Shown: positions 1-8,685, counted from the stretch's first letter. The stretch: DNA of 38,549 nt from Promethearchaeota archaeon (GCA_019894885.1 JAGXNP010000009.1:1-38549); one strand, 5' to 3'. Notes: generated from the letters alone by a model not told the origin. Program-made: numbers and translations.

Positions 1-663
1 CCATTATATTATCTAAATCGCGTAATAAACCTAAAATATTATCAAAGATTATTAAGAATATTGAATGCCAAACCAAGAGAACTTCAATCTCACCTCCTTC
101 CGTGGTTAAAATATCCATATAACACGCACACTGATGGAATTATCTTAATAGGTGATGCAGGAGGATTTCCTTGTCCACTTGAAGCTGAAGGAATATATCC
201 TGCTATGGTAACAGGGAAAGCTGCAGCAGAAGTAGCAGCAGAAGCAATCGCCTCTGAAGATTTTTCAAAAACCTTTCTCTCAAAATATGACAAAGTATGG
301 AAAAATACAAGTATTGGTGAGGAATTCGAAACTGGAGAAGAATTATATAATCTATGGAAAGCACTCCCTTTCAGTCCACAAGAAACGATGTCTTGGTTTG
401 TTCCAATGTTTATGGAGGTAATGGGAGGAATATATGATTGGTCTCAGCCACATGCAAAGCGAGTTCGACAGATAGCATCCCAAATTAAATCATATATGCC
501 TAAAGCTCTACCCTTCATAATGAAATATGTCTTTCCCCTTGCAGCTAAAATTTTTGAGGAAGATCTTGATAAAATGATGGATCCTCAGAAATTAATGTCT
601 GTAATTCCTAAGGTAATGGATTTAATTCCTAAGAAAAAAAAACCAAGGAGGGATGATACGTGA
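1..663 (+). CDS. FixC/geranylgeranyl-reductase-family flavoprotein, C-terminal part
   Basis: This is the C-terminal end of an FAD-dependent oxidoreductase. The frame is open to the left edge, so the TTG at 61 in the ORF track is not a real start and the gene is cut by the window. The motif GDAGGF followed by EAEGIYPAMVTGKAAAEVA is the second FAD-contacting region of the geranylgeranyl reductase/FixC/ETF-quinone oxidoreductase superfamily. The remaining residues are helical and end in a Lys/Arg-rich tail. The stop overlaps the start of a FixX-like ferredoxin by 4 bp, so the two are translationally coupled. That pairing favours a FixC-type electron-transfer role over lipid double-bond reduction, but the FAD-binding N-terminus that could separate these is outside the window. 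Confidence 0.8.
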   Translation, partial: PLYYLNRVINLKYYQRLLRILNAKPRELQSHLLPWLKYPYNTHTDGIILIGDAGGFPCPLEAEGIYPAMVTGKAAAEVAAEAIASEDFSKTFLSKYDKVWKNTSIGEEFETGEELYNLWKALPFSPQETMSWFVPMFMEVMGGIYDWSQPHAKRVRQIASQIKSYMPKALPFIMKYVFPLAAKIFEEDLDKMMDPQKLMSVIPKVMDLIPKKKKPRRDDT

Positions 664-923
664 AATCCAATGGTTTAACAAAACACATATCTGGCACAAA
701 GGATTTTATATCAATTGATCAAAATAAATGTAATAGATGCGGGCAATGCATTCTAGTTTGTGTAGCTAATTTATGGCGTAAGATCGACAGTGCAATTTCT
801 ATTTCAGAAGATTATAAAGAGAGATGTTTAGAATGTGCTGCGTGTTATCAAGTTTGTGAGGCTGATGCCATTGAATTTCATTATCCATCAGGCGGTACAG
901 GAATAATATATGAAAAAGGGTAA
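660..923 (+). CDS. fixX: FixX-like 2x[4Fe-4S] ferredoxin
   Basis: An 87-residue ferredoxin with two cysteine clusters: CNRCGQC-x3-C near residue 24 and CLECAAC-x3-C near residue 59. The second cluster and the following EADAIEFHYPSGGTG match the C-terminus of FixX and the ferredoxin domain of ETF-quinone oxidoreductase. The GTG start overlaps the flavoprotein stop and sits behind a strong Shine-Dalgarno sequence (GGAGGGATGAT). It probably passes electrons to or from the upstream FixC-like protein. Unlike classical FixX, which often has one degenerate cluster, both clusters look complete here. Confidence 0.85.
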   Translation: MKSNGLTKHISGTKDFISIDQNKCNRCGQCILVCVANLWRKIDSAISISEDYKERCLECAACYQVCEADAIEFHYPSGGTGIIYEKG

Positions 924-1029
924 ACTCCTTCTTTGATCTAAATTTTCGGATAAGAAATTTTGTATTGTTGATGTAATAAATACGCTAAAATTAGTATTAC
1001 GATTCACATAGAGTACTTAAGGAAAGATA

Positions 1030-1521
1030 TTAAAGTTTTTTTTTTAGTTGGTTAATTACACCATCGTTCTCTAATATATCCATTAAAAAATCTGGAATCT
1101 TTTCAAAATTAAGTGTAATATTTTTTGATTTGTTAATAATAATCCCTTTTAGTAATGAAATTTTTATAACATCTTCTTTAGCAAACTGATTTAAGTCCCA
1201 TTTCAAACTAATAGCCGGTATACCGTTATTCATAAGATTTCTAAAATATATTCTAGCAAAAGATCTAGCAACAACAGCCTTGATACCTAAAAACTTAAAG
1301 ACATGAACAGCTTCTTCACGAGAACTACCCGTTCCAAAGTTTTCTCCCGCGATAATGATATTTCCTTTGTCAACATTTTTAGAAAAATACGGGTCTATGA
1401 ATTCTAATGTGTGTTTAACCATATCATCAGAATCTCTCATTGTTAGAGTATGACTTGGAACGATATCATCAGTGCTAATATCATCACCCAGAATATACGC
1501 ATACCCTTTTATTAGATCCAT
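1030..1521 (-). CDS. leuD: 3-isopropylmalate/homoaconitate dehydratase small subunit
   Basis: The 163-residue protein has the swivel-domain fold of the aconitase small subunit: GDDISTDDIVPSHTL near the N-terminus, then GENFGTGSSREEAVHVFKFLGIKAVVARSFARIYFRNLMNNGIPA. It forms a heterodimer with the adjacent large subunit, which starts 2 bp upstream in the transcript. The flexible loop that reads YLRT, YLVY or similar in characterised LeuD/HacB/DmdB enzymes reads HTLT here. The substrate (isopropylmalate, homocitrate, citramalate or dimethylmalate series) therefore cannot be fixed from sequence. leuD is used as the family name. No leuA or leuB lies in the window to settle the pathway. Confidence 0.88.
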   Translation of the reverse strand: MDLIKGYAYILGDDISTDDIVPSHTLTMRDSDDMVKHTLEFIDPYFSKNVDKGNIIIAGENFGTGSSREEAVHVFKFLGIKAVVARSFARIYFRNLMNNGIPAISLKWDLNQFAKEDVIKISLLKGIIINKSKNITLNFEKIPDFLMDILENDGVINQLKKKL

Positions 1522-1523
1522 AA

Positions 1524-2783
1524 TTAGAGCAACCCCCGTGGATCTTTTATACTTCCATTTATTGCTGACGCGGCAACTGTAGCTGGTGATGCCAAATATA
1601 CTTCTGAAGTTGGATCCCCCATTCTACCTTTAAAATTACGATTTGTGCTACTAATACATACTTCATTAGGTCCTAAAACCCCTAAGTGCCCCCCAATACA
1701 CGCACCACAAGTCGAATTAGTAACTATAGCATTAGCGCGTAAAAAAATTTCTAATAATCCCTCTTTTAAGGCTTGTAAGTAAATTTCTCTTGAGGCAGGA
1801 GTTACTATCATTCGAACTTTAGGGTGAATTTTGTTTCCCTCTAAAATTTTGGCTGCTATTCTTAAATCTTCCATTCTACCATTAGTACAACTACCTAAGA
1901 AAGCTTGATCTATTTCAATTCCCTCTACTTCTTCAATCTTAGCTATATTTCCTGGATTGGAGGGTTTTGCAACCGTTGGAGTAATTTCTGATAAATTGTA
2001 AGTTAATTCTCGTTGGTATTCTGCTGTTTCGTCTGGAACAACATTTCTATATTGCTTGCTTGTTCGCTTTGCTAGCCATTCTTTTAATCTATCGTCGGGG
2101 AGAAAAATCCCGAATTTAGCTCCCGCTTCTACAACCATATTAGTGATTGTCATTCTAGAATCTATTGTTAGATTTTTAGCACCATCTCCATGAAATTCCA
2201 GAGATTTATAAATCGCTCCCTTAGTTGAAATATCTCCGATCAGTGACAATATAAAATCTTTAGCCATTGTTCCTTTTTCAAAGTGTCCATGTAAATTTAT
2301 CTTGATCGATTCAGGAACTTTGAACCACAATTTACCAGTAGCAAAAACCACAGAAACATCGGTTGCACCTATTCCTGTCGAAAGACAGTTAAAAGCCCCA
2401 TAGGTGGTTGTATGGCTATCAGAACCAACAATTAACATACCCGGTCTTGCAAAGCCCATTTCTGGTAACACTTGATGACATATTCCTTTATCCATTCCCA
2501 TATTATGAATAAAACCATATTCCTCAGCAAATTTTCTACAATCTTGGTGCATTTGAGCTGCCGAAATTGTTGGAGCAGGAACCCAATGATCCAATATGAA
2601 AAATATTTTATTTGGATCCCAAACAGTATCTAATCCAAGTTTTTTATATTCTAAGTGAATTCTTCCACCTAATTGTTCGTGTACCATTATTAAATCAATA
2701 TCTGCCTCAACAAATTGTCCGGGCGAAATTTCATCCACATTAGAATGTGTTTTTAATATTTTTTCTGCTAGTGTATAACTCAT
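1524..2783 (-). CDS. leuC: 3-isopropylmalate/homoaconitate dehydratase large subunit
   Basis: A 419-residue aconitase-family catalytic subunit of the LeuC/HacA type. The [4Fe-4S] ligands are visible as GSCTNGRMEDL (about residue 298) and NSTCGACIGGHLG (about 357-368). GSDSHTTTYGAFN is the conserved substrate-region motif. Length matches the archaeal/short bacterial LeuC type of about 420 residues. The ATG overlaps the stop of the upstream M28 peptidase gene (ATGA), and the small subunit follows directly. The order is tmk, peptidase, leuC, leuD on the minus strand. The exact hydroxy-acid substrate is undetermined. Confidence 0.9.
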   Translation of the reverse strand: MSYTLAEKILKTHSNVDEISPGQFVEADIDLIMVHEQLGGRIHLEYKKLGLDTVWDPNKIFFILDHWVPAPTISAAQMHQDCRKFAEEYGFIHNMGMDKGICHQVLPEMGFARPGMLIVGSDSHTTTYGAFNCLSTGIGATDVSVVFATGKLWFKVPESIKINLHGHFEKGTMAKDFILSLIGDISTKGAIYKSLEFHGDGAKNLTIDSRMTITNMVVEAGAKFGIFLPDDRLKEWLAKRTSKQYRNVVPDETAEYQRELTYNLSEITPTVAKPSNPGNIAKIEEVEGIEIDQAFLGSCTNGRMEDLRIAAKILEGNKIHPKVRMIVTPASREIYLQALKEGLLEIFLRANAIVTNSTCGACIGGHLGVLGPNEVCISSTNRNFKGRMGDPTSEVYLASPATVAASAINGSIKDPRGLL

Positions 2784-4072
2784 ACAATATCACATTTAAG
2801 TTCTTGATTATCACATAAAATGCTATAATCGTTATCAATCAACTTTATTGTTTCTCGAAACAAATTGCATGTGTCAAGTAAAATTTTTGGATCTACTTTC
2901 TCAGGAGTATCTTTTACTGTATGAGTATATAACGATGCTGCTCCAGTAGTAATATCAATTGCATCGTATTTCCTTATCCGAAAAGGAACTGTGTCTGAAT
3001 GTGCCCCAGTGCTTAAATGAAGCCCTTTCACTTCTAAATTTGCTCTTTTTGCTGCAAGCAAAATGTATCTACTTAGAAGTGGGGCAATCAATCTGTGTAT
3101 ACCTACTCCGTAAGATTTAAAGTATTCAATCCTATTATTTTTATGACATTCACAAGAAACCATATCAAAATTGATTTGAAATACTCTTCCTTTAACGAAC
3201 TGTTTTTCATATTCATTTACAAACACGCGTGAACCCATTGTTCCTAATTCTTCCGCTGAAAACTGGCAAAACCAAATGTTGAAATTATCTAAAGGATTTA
3301 TAATGAAGAAAGAACTTAATTCGAATACTATTGCCATTCCAGATGCGTTATCTAAAGCTCCAGGAGATTTATTATGTGTGTTAAGGAAAAGTAAGCAAAT
3401 ATTTGTAAATGAGATTAATATTATTGATATCCAAGCTCCATACATAGTAATATTAAAGGAAATATTCAAATTCCCAAAAAAAATGATTAAATAAAAAATA
3501 TAAACTCCTCCTAATATTATTACGCTATACAACCAAATTTTATACAAAACAACTCTCCAAAAAGTATTTATTGATTGAGATTTAGAATCGAGGTGCGCTG
3601 AAATTACTATATTTCCAGCATCCTTGTCGGGTATCTTTTTAGCAGGAATTTTAGTAAAAACATTAGTAGAAGAAATAGTTTCACCAAAATATTCACCCCA
3701 AAAACCGGGGATTTCCGGGTGCTTTAAACCTCTAATTATTAAATAAACAATTATAACCATAAAAATTATTAAAAGCATTGTTAACGAAACATGAATATAT
3801 GAGAATAATAACAGAATTAAATTAAATATCAAATTTAACATCATAAACAATTTCATTAAGCTTGTAGAATAAAAATCTGAAAAATCAAAAGTCTTTTTCT
3901 CTATTTGATCTTTTTTAAATCCTATCTCATTGAATGTGTCGTAGGCTAACTTAACCGCTTTTTTTTCACCATCAGTGCCTGCTAATCGTGGAAAACTAAA
4001 AGTGTTAACAAATTTTGACAGCCTATCCTGATTAAAATAAGTTTTATTTAATGTTTGGTTTCGAGATATTAT
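2780..4072 (-). CDS. Membrane-embedded M28-family metallopeptidase, probable ATA start
   Basis: Predicted zinc aminopeptidase of family M28. Metal and catalytic motifs follow in order: SAHLDSKS, GALDNASG, FSAEELGTMGS, NFDMVS and GAHSDTVPF. The ORF track begins at an internal ATG (3856), but the frame is open about 80 codons further. That stretch includes SFPRLAGTDGEKKAVKLAYD, the usual M28 N-terminal motif, so it belongs to the protein. No ATG, GTG or TTG exists there. The best start is ATA at 4072 behind GAGGGAAAAT, and ATT at 4099 is an alternative. Hydrophobic segments lie before the first zinc motif (two) and, unusually, between the first and second motifs (two). It overlaps leuC by 4 bp; a link to branched-chain metabolism is only positional. 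Confidence 0.8.
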   Translation of the reverse strand: MISRNQTLNKTYFNQDRLSKFVNTFSFPRLAGTDGEKKAVKLAYDTFNEIGFKKDQIEKKTFDFSDFYSTSLMKLFMMLNLIFNLILLLFSYIHVSLTMLLIIFMVIIVYLIIRGLKHPEIPGFWGEYFGETISSTNVFTKIPAKKIPDKDAGNIVISAHLDSKSQSINTFWRVVLYKIWLYSVIILGGVYIFYLIIFFGNLNISFNITMYGAWISIILISFTNICLLFLNTHNKSPGALDNASGMAIVFELSSFFIINPLDNFNIWFCQFSAEELGTMGSRVFVNEYEKQFVKGRVFQINFDMVSCECHKNNRIEYFKSYGVGIHRLIAPLLSRYILLAAKRANLEVKGLHLSTGAHSDTVPFRIRKYDAIDITTGAASLYTHTVKDTPEKVDPKILLDTCNLFRETIKLIDNDYSILCDNQELKCDIV

Positions 4073-4094
4073 ATTTTCCCTCGTTTTAAATGAA

Positions 4095-4724
4095 TTAATT
4101 TTTAGTTTGAATTCCTCTTTGATTTAATTTTTCTATAACAACTTCTTGGATCTTTGCTTGAACTAATTCGATTATATCATCTGTATTAATTACAAAATAT
4201 CCCTCATTTTTAGCACGATTTAGATACACTTTTCTTACCTTTTCTAACAATGAAGTGTCTTCGAATTTGTCCAAAGCCTTTTGATGTTTCCTGGCTAATG
4301 AAAATTTAGGATCGATATCTAGAATTATTGTTAGATCGGGTTTACCTGCAAATTTATTTATGTTTTTCACCCATTCTATACTTATATTTTCAGATTGACT
4401 TGATTGGTAAGCAATCGAGGACTCTATATACCTATCCGATATTACTATATAACCATCTTCTAATTTTTTTTTAATTTCGTTTTTATAATGAAGAACTCTA
4501 TCAGCAGCAAATAGTAAAGCATCAGTAGAAGCAGGAATTCTTTCATTTTTTAAATAAGTTCTTAATAACTTCCCAATTTCGCTACTTGAGGGTTCTTGGG
4601 TTAAAAAAGTTTTTAAACCTTTTAAGGATAAAAATCCCGCTAGTAAATTGCTATGTGTTGATGTACCTGAGCCATCTATTCCGTCGAGAACAATAAATAA
4701 TGATTGGTGCATAGTTTTTATCAT
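4095..4724 (-). CDS. tmk: Thymidylate kinase (dTMP kinase)
   Basis: Phosphorylates dTMP to dTDP with ATP. The P-loop is DGIDGSGTST at the N-terminus. The DR motif is SDRYIESSIAYQ (about residue 95), with TQEP before it. PDLTIILDIDP precedes the lid region, as in Tmk. At about 209 residues it is of normal length. The first ATG is at 4724, but the ATG four codons later (MHQSLFIV) fits the conserved core slightly better; upstream sequence does not decide between them. It is first in a minus-strand run with the M28 peptidase and leuCD. Confidence 0.92.
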   Translation of the reverse strand: MIKTMHQSLFIVLDGIDGSGTSTHSNLLAGFLSLKGLKTFLTQEPSSSEIGKLLRTYLKNERIPASTDALLFAADRVLHYKNEIKKKLEDGYIVISDRYIESSIAYQSSQSENISIEWVKNINKFAGKPDLTIILDIDPKFSLARKHQKALDKFEDTSLLEKVRKVYLNRAKNEGYFVINTDDIIELVQAKIQEVVIEKLNQRGIQTKN

Positions 4725-4978
4725 GTATTTCTATTATTTGAATCTATAAAAATTAATTGTAATTATTGGTCTATTTTATATTATATAACACGAAGCCTAA
4801 CAATTCTAAGTTTTAGGTTATTAAGAAGTTTTATCAAATTATTTTGCTTAAATTTTACTATTTAACAATTTTTTGGAATTTAAAGATATCAACGGTAAAA
4901 ATTTTAAAGTGGATATTTTTTACATTATCTTAATATATCTTTAAAAATTAGATGCTTAAGAACTATTTAAGATAAATT

Positions 4979-5365
4979 ATGTCAACAAGAAATCGTGTAG
5001 GATATTGCCCTTTTTGCAAACAAAACGTGTTGTTAGTAAGAGAGGCGTTAAATTGGCCACTTATAATAATTTTATTGATTTTTACCGCTGGAATTGGTTT
5101 AATTATTTATTTAATTATATATTATAATAAACCTGAGAGTCATTGTATTCACTGTCACACGCAAATATCCTTGAAATCAAACCAGAGTATTCAATCTTCA
5201 ACCTATTTTCAAGCTGAAAATCAAATAACACCGCATAGCGATATTCACGCTGATATAAAGGTTAAAGACGACGAAACTTCAACACATAAGCACTGTCCAT
5301 TTTGTGGGGAGCTAATACTAAATGAACGCGCAAAGTTTTGTCCTCATTGCGGATCAAAAGTTTAA
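4979..5365 (+). CDS. Zinc-ribbon protein with embedded transmembrane segment (copy 1)
   Basis: A 128-residue protein of unknown function. An N-terminal CPFC (about residue 10) and HCIHC (about residue 56) are separated by a strongly hydrophobic stretch, LIIILLIFTAGIGLIIYLII. The two halves of one zinc ribbon could close over a membrane-inserted hairpin. A polar linker of about 50 residues follows, then a second ribbon, CPFCGE...CPHCG, at the C-terminus. The next plus-strand gene (5796) has the same architecture and near-identical hydrophobic core, so this is a tandem duplication. The arrangement resembles LITAF-type domains, but that is a similarity of layout, not a demonstrated homology. There is no clear Shine-Dalgarno sequence; the transcript may be leaderless. 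Confidence 0.75.
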   Translation: MSTRNRVGYCPFCKQNVLLVREALNWPLIIILLIFTAGIGLIIYLIIYYNKPESHCIHCHTQISLKSNQSIQSSTYFQAENQITPHSDIHADIKVKDDETSTHKHCPFCGELILNERAKFCPHCGSKV

Positions 5366-5795
5366 TCAATAGATTTTTAGAGGTACAATCTGCATCTTAT
5401 GCTAAATACATCCTTTTGATGAATAGAATAAATATTGGGATGTTTTTCCTTTTTCAAGTAATTTTCTTTGCTTGTTATTATTTCTCTTACCCTAAAATAA
5501 ATTCTATTGTTGTTTACCCATATCTTATCAACCAAGATATTAAGTACACCAAAATTTCCTGTGGTATAAACTTGAAAGGATGTTAAATTTTCCGTTGTTG
5601 AACCCTCAATACAAGATTCATATAATTACTTTTCAACTATGTTATTTTTAACTCCACGAATTTTATTTTCGAAATATTTTTGTCCCAAAACTGCTGTCTA
5701 AAAACTGGACTCCAGATTTTTTATAATTAATCAAATTTATGTTTTAATTAAGTAATCATATTTTTATACAATAATAATTGAAAGAGGTAAAGTAT
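5366..5795 (+). other. Gene-free spacer between the zinc-ribbon paralogues
   Basis: No supported gene. The 82-aa ORF in the track (5338-5586) overlaps the end of the first zinc-ribbon gene and has no recognisable features. An 11-bp palindrome, CTGGACTCCAG, lies near 5706 inside A/T tracts. GAGGT at 5784 is the Shine-Dalgarno sequence of the next gene. Confidence 0.5.
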
Positions 5796-6173
5796 ATGGC
5801 ATTTAAATATTGTCCGAATTGTAAAATGAATGTTCTCACAGTAAGAGAGGATATAGATATTTGTTTAATCATTATATTAGGTATTTTTACTGCCGGTATT
5901 GGGGTCCTTATATATCTCGCAATCTACTACGAAAAAGAACCAAATCGTTGTGTTCACTGCAAATCGATTTGCCAACCTATCTCTAATATACAAAATGATA
6001 GCGTTCTTAATTCAAAACCATCGCAGATTAATAAATACCAAGAAGCAGAAAACTACGTAGAAAAAAATGCTCAAATTGCTGTTGAGTCGAAATTCTGCTC
6101 TAATTGTGGAGTGAAAATCGGCGAAAGAGAAGGATTGAAATTTTGCGCGTTCTGTGGAACTAAAATTAACTAA
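5796..6173 (+). CDS. Zinc-ribbon protein with embedded transmembrane segment (copy 2)
   Basis: Tandem paralogue of the 4979 gene, about 125 residues. It has CPNC near residue 6, the hydrophobic LIIILGIFTAGIGVLIYLAI, RCVHC closing the split ribbon, a polar linker, and a second C-terminal ribbon CSNCG...CAFCG. The ORF track starts at TTG 5778, but GAGGT lies between that codon and the ATG at 5796 at normal spacing, so the ATG is the better start. FTAGIG-x2-IYL-x-IYY is conserved between copies while the linker has diverged, so the membrane segment and split ribbon appear to be the constrained part. Confidence 0.75.
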   Translation: MAFKYCPNCKMNVLTVREDIDICLIIILGIFTAGIGVLIYLAIYYEKEPNRCVHCKSICQPISNIQNDSVLNSKPSQINKYQEAENYVEKNAQIAVESKFCSNCGVKIGEREGLKFCAFCGTKIN

Positions 6174-6189
6174 AATATACCTATTTTTT

Positions 6190-7092
6190 CTATTTTCCTT
6201 TTAAAATCTTCAAAAATTCATAAAAATACTTATAAGAATTCTTAAAATGATTATCTTCTTTGGAATAATCTAATCCTTGGGAAAAAATCTCGCTAAAGCC
6301 TTTTATATCTTTATTTTCGATTATTTTCCTATATTTGTTTACTAATTTTTCAAACTTTTCTAAAATTATAAGAAATTGTTGATTTTCCATCTGAATCTCA
6401 CCAAACATTTCCATTTCTCTCTGGATAATACTCTCAGCAAATACTTTTTGAAGTAAGAAAGTCGTTCCACTATATTTGGTTAATTCATTCAGTGGTTCAT
6501 TTGCATTATTAAGAAGTTTTAAAAAAAGAATGTTCAACATATGTGGTACGCCCAAGGTAAGGGCTACCCTTTTATCATGAATATCTGGTAAGGTTTCGGT
6601 TATGATTAATCCATCTGATCTGAATATATCTAAGAGATCATTAATGATTATGTCGTATTTGTCAGTTCCTCCTATTTTTAGTACTAATATAACATAATTT
6701 TTCATGTCCTTAATTCCAGGACCAAACATAGGATGTAACGAAATGCAATTTACAGGAAATGCATTTTTCAAATCTTTTAAGGCTTCGAATACTTCTTTCT
6801 TTAAAGATGTGATATCAAAGATTAAAGCGTTTTCTTTCAAATAAGGCCCAATTCTTTTAATTATTTCTGGAGTTGAGATAATTGGAATAGTTACCATTAC
6901 AATATCGGCATGTTTTACGCTCCTTTCGAGGGAAGATTCATAATTTACACCCATTTCATTAGCTACATCCTTTAATCTTTCCTTATTACGAGCATATATT
7001 GTTACGTCAAAACCATGGCCTTTAAAGTAACGTCCAAAAACCTTACCCATACCGCCAGAACCACCAATAATTGTGATTTTTTTTTGCTTCAT
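6190..7092 (-). CDS. tyrA: Prephenate dehydrogenase
   Basis: Converts prephenate to 4-hydroxyphenylpyruvate in tyrosine synthesis. The N-terminal Rossmann motif is GGSGGMGKVFGRYFK with YAR after the second strand. ISLHPMFGPGIKDM carries the catalytic histidine of the TyrA family. The C-terminal half is helical, as in the dimerisation domain, and the length of 300 residues is normal for a stand-alone archaeal TyrA without a chorismate mutase domain. Its ATG overlaps the aroE stop by one base (TAATG), so aroE and tyrA are co-translated. Confidence 0.88.
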   Translation of the reverse strand: MKQKKITIIGGSGGMGKVFGRYFKGHGFDVTIYARNKERLKDVANEMGVNYESSLERSVKHADIVMVTIPIISTPEIIKRIGPYLKENALIFDITSLKKEVFEALKDLKNAFPVNCISLHPMFGPGIKDMKNYVILVLKIGGTDKYDIIINDLLDIFRSDGLIITETLPDIHDKRVALTLGVPHMLNILFLKLLNNANEPLNELTKYSGTTFLLQKVFAESIIQREMEMFGEIQMENQQFLIILEKFEKLVNKYRKIIENKDIKGFSEIFSQGLDYSKEDNHFKNSYKYFYEFLKILKGK

Positions 7093-7961
7093 TATTTACT
7101 ACCTAATTGCTCAATAATTTTTTCTTTCATTAATTTAATATTCGGTTTTTTACCTGTCCACCACTCAAATGCTAAAGCTCCTTGATTAATGAACATATCT
7201 AATCCGTTTAGGATTTTAGAACCAATTTCTTTCGCATCCTTTAGTAATTGAGTCTGGAAAGGATTGTATATGATATCAAATATAAATAAGTTTTCATTAA
7301 GTAAATCTTTAGATATTGGTGATATATTAATCAGGGGATACATTCCAATCGGAGTTGTGTTTATGAGTATATCAACAGAATATGTTAGACTTCTTAAAGT
7401 CTTTTCACTCATATCCTTACCTGTCGCTTTTATTTTTGTCTTATCATGTAATTCTTTAGCTAACTTAATTGCTCTCTCTTTCGTTCTATTACTTATAAAT
7501 ATTTCGTCAATTTTTTCGGACAAAGCAAAACTAATCGCCCTAGCAGCCCCACCTGCGCCCAATATTAACGCTTTTTTCCCTTCAATTTTGAATCCAGCAT
7601 CCCTTAAAGCTTGTTTAGCTCCAAAAACGTCTGTATTTCTGCCTAAGAGCACACCCCCCTCATTTTTAACGGAATTAACTGCTCCAATTTGTTTTGAAAG
7701 AGGTTCAAGTTCGTCTAAATAAGGGATTATTGCTTCTTTATGAGGAATCGTGACATTTATACCTATGATATTACTTTTTTTAAATCCTACTATTGCTTTC
7801 TTTAGATCATTTGGGGGTATATCAAAAGCTAAATAAATATAATCTAAGGATAGATCATTAATTGCCGCATTATGCATTACCGGACTCATAGTATGCTCGA
7901 TTGGGTGCCCAATTACGCACAGAATATTAGTACTTGCTCCTATATACGGGTTATTCAGCAT
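7092..7961 (-). CDS. aroE: Shikimate dehydrogenase
   Basis: Reduces 3-dehydroshikimate to shikimate. Visible motifs are HTMSPVMHNAAI (substrate site), NVTIPHKE with the catalytic lysine, GRNTDVFGAKQAL with the catalytic aspartate, the nucleotide loop GAGGAARA, SNRTKERA (NADP-type) and NTTPIGMYP. The length of 289 residues is normal. It is the first gene of the aroE-tyrA pair. The other shikimate genes in the window (aroK at 8686, aroD at 17032) are on separate transcripts. Confidence 0.95.
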   Translation of the reverse strand: MLNNPYIGASTNILCVIGHPIEHTMSPVMHNAAINDLSLDYIYLAFDIPPNDLKKAIVGFKKSNIIGINVTIPHKEAIIPYLDELEPLSKQIGAVNSVKNEGGVLLGRNTDVFGAKQALRDAGFKIEGKKALILGAGGAARAISFALSEKIDEIFISNRTKERAIKLAKELHDKTKIKATGKDMSEKTLRSLTYSVDILINTTPIGMYPLINISPISKDLLNENLFIFDIIYNPFQTQLLKDAKEIGSKILNGLDMFINQGALAFEWWTGKKPNIKLMKEKIIEQLGSK

Positions 7962-8069
7962 ATTATTACAATAATTATTAAATTTAGAACTATTAATAAG
8001 TTTAAGAATAAAATTAATATATAATTAATTAGCTAACCGAAGAATAATACAAAAGGATGGATTTGAAAA

Positions 8070-8624
8070 ATGAAAAAGATTCCTCTTAATACTGGAATAT
8101 CAGCCTTCCCTATGCCCGCAGCAGTTATATCTGTAGGAATTGGTGAAGAAGCGAATTTAATCACTCTTGCTTATGTAGGTAAAGTATGCTTACAACCTCC
8201 AATCATCGCAATATCAATGCAACCGAGGAGACATTCCTATGGATTAATCGAAAAACATAGAGAGTTTGTCATTAATTACCCTACTAAAGAACAATTGAAA
8301 GAAATGGATTATTGTGGGACGAGGTCGGGAAGAGATGTGAATAAATGGAAAGAATTGAACCTAACAAAAGAACAAGGAATAGTGGTTAAAGTTCCGATGG
8401 TGAAAGAGTTTCCATGGAACATGGAATGCAAAGTCATAAAAAGAATTGAGTTTGGTTCTCATGTTTGTTACTTTGGTGAAGTAGTAGCGACACATTCTGA
8501 TGAGAAATTTGTCACAAATAATAAATTAGATGCTGAAAAATTTAGTTGTTTTGCCTATATAAACGGAAATTATATCGGATTAGAGAATCGTGTATTAGAA
8601 ACGCACGGTTTTTCAATGAAATAA
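8070..8624 (+). CDS. Flavin reductase-like (flavoredoxin-type) FMN-binding protein
   Basis: A 184-residue split-barrel FMN-binding protein. The N-terminus FPMPAAVISVG, then NLITLAYVGKVCLQPPIIAISMQPRRHSYGLI, matches the flavin reductase/flavoredoxin family seen widely in archaea and anaerobic bacteria. EFVINYPTKEQL and the C-terminal RIEFGSHVCYFGEVV belong to the same fold. It has no partner gene that identifies its substrate. A purine-rich AAGGATGGA lies shortly before the ATG. It sits between aroE and aroK but on its own strand pair, so a role in aromatic synthesis is not implied. Confidence 0.85.
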   Translation: MKKIPLNTGISAFPMPAAVISVGIGEEANLITLAYVGKVCLQPPIIAISMQPRRHSYGLIEKHREFVINYPTKEQLKEMDYCGTRSGRDVNKWKELNLTKEQGIVVKVPMVKEFPWNMECKVIKRIEFGSHVCYFGEVVATHSDEKFVTNNKLDAEKFSCFAYINGNYIGLENRVLETHGFSMK

Positions 8625-8660
8625 CTAATCTGAATCTTTTTTTCTTTTAAATGAAGTAAA

Positions 8661-8668
8661 TATAAATA
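8661..8668 (+). promoter_or_regulatory. TATA box of aroK (leaderless transcript likely)
   Basis: TATAAATA within an A-rich context lies 25 bp before the aroK ATG. There is no Shine-Dalgarno sequence between them. Archaeal transcription starts about 25 bp after the TATA box, so the mRNA probably begins at or next to the start codon. Confidence 0.6.
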
Positions 8669-8685
8669 GAATGGTGTTTGGATAG

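Noticed and set aside
5338-5586. 82-aa ORF after the first zinc-ribbon gene
   Set aside because: It overlaps that gene, has no ribosome site and shows no recognisable domain.
5706-5716. CTGGACTCCAG as a terminator or transposon end
   Set aside because: The palindrome has a one-base centre and cannot form a useful hairpin; no transposase or matching second end is present.
7264-7722. 152-aa plus-strand ORF
   Set aside because: It lies wholly inside aroE on the opposite strand; its apparent hydrophobic segments come from the antisense of conserved aroE codons.
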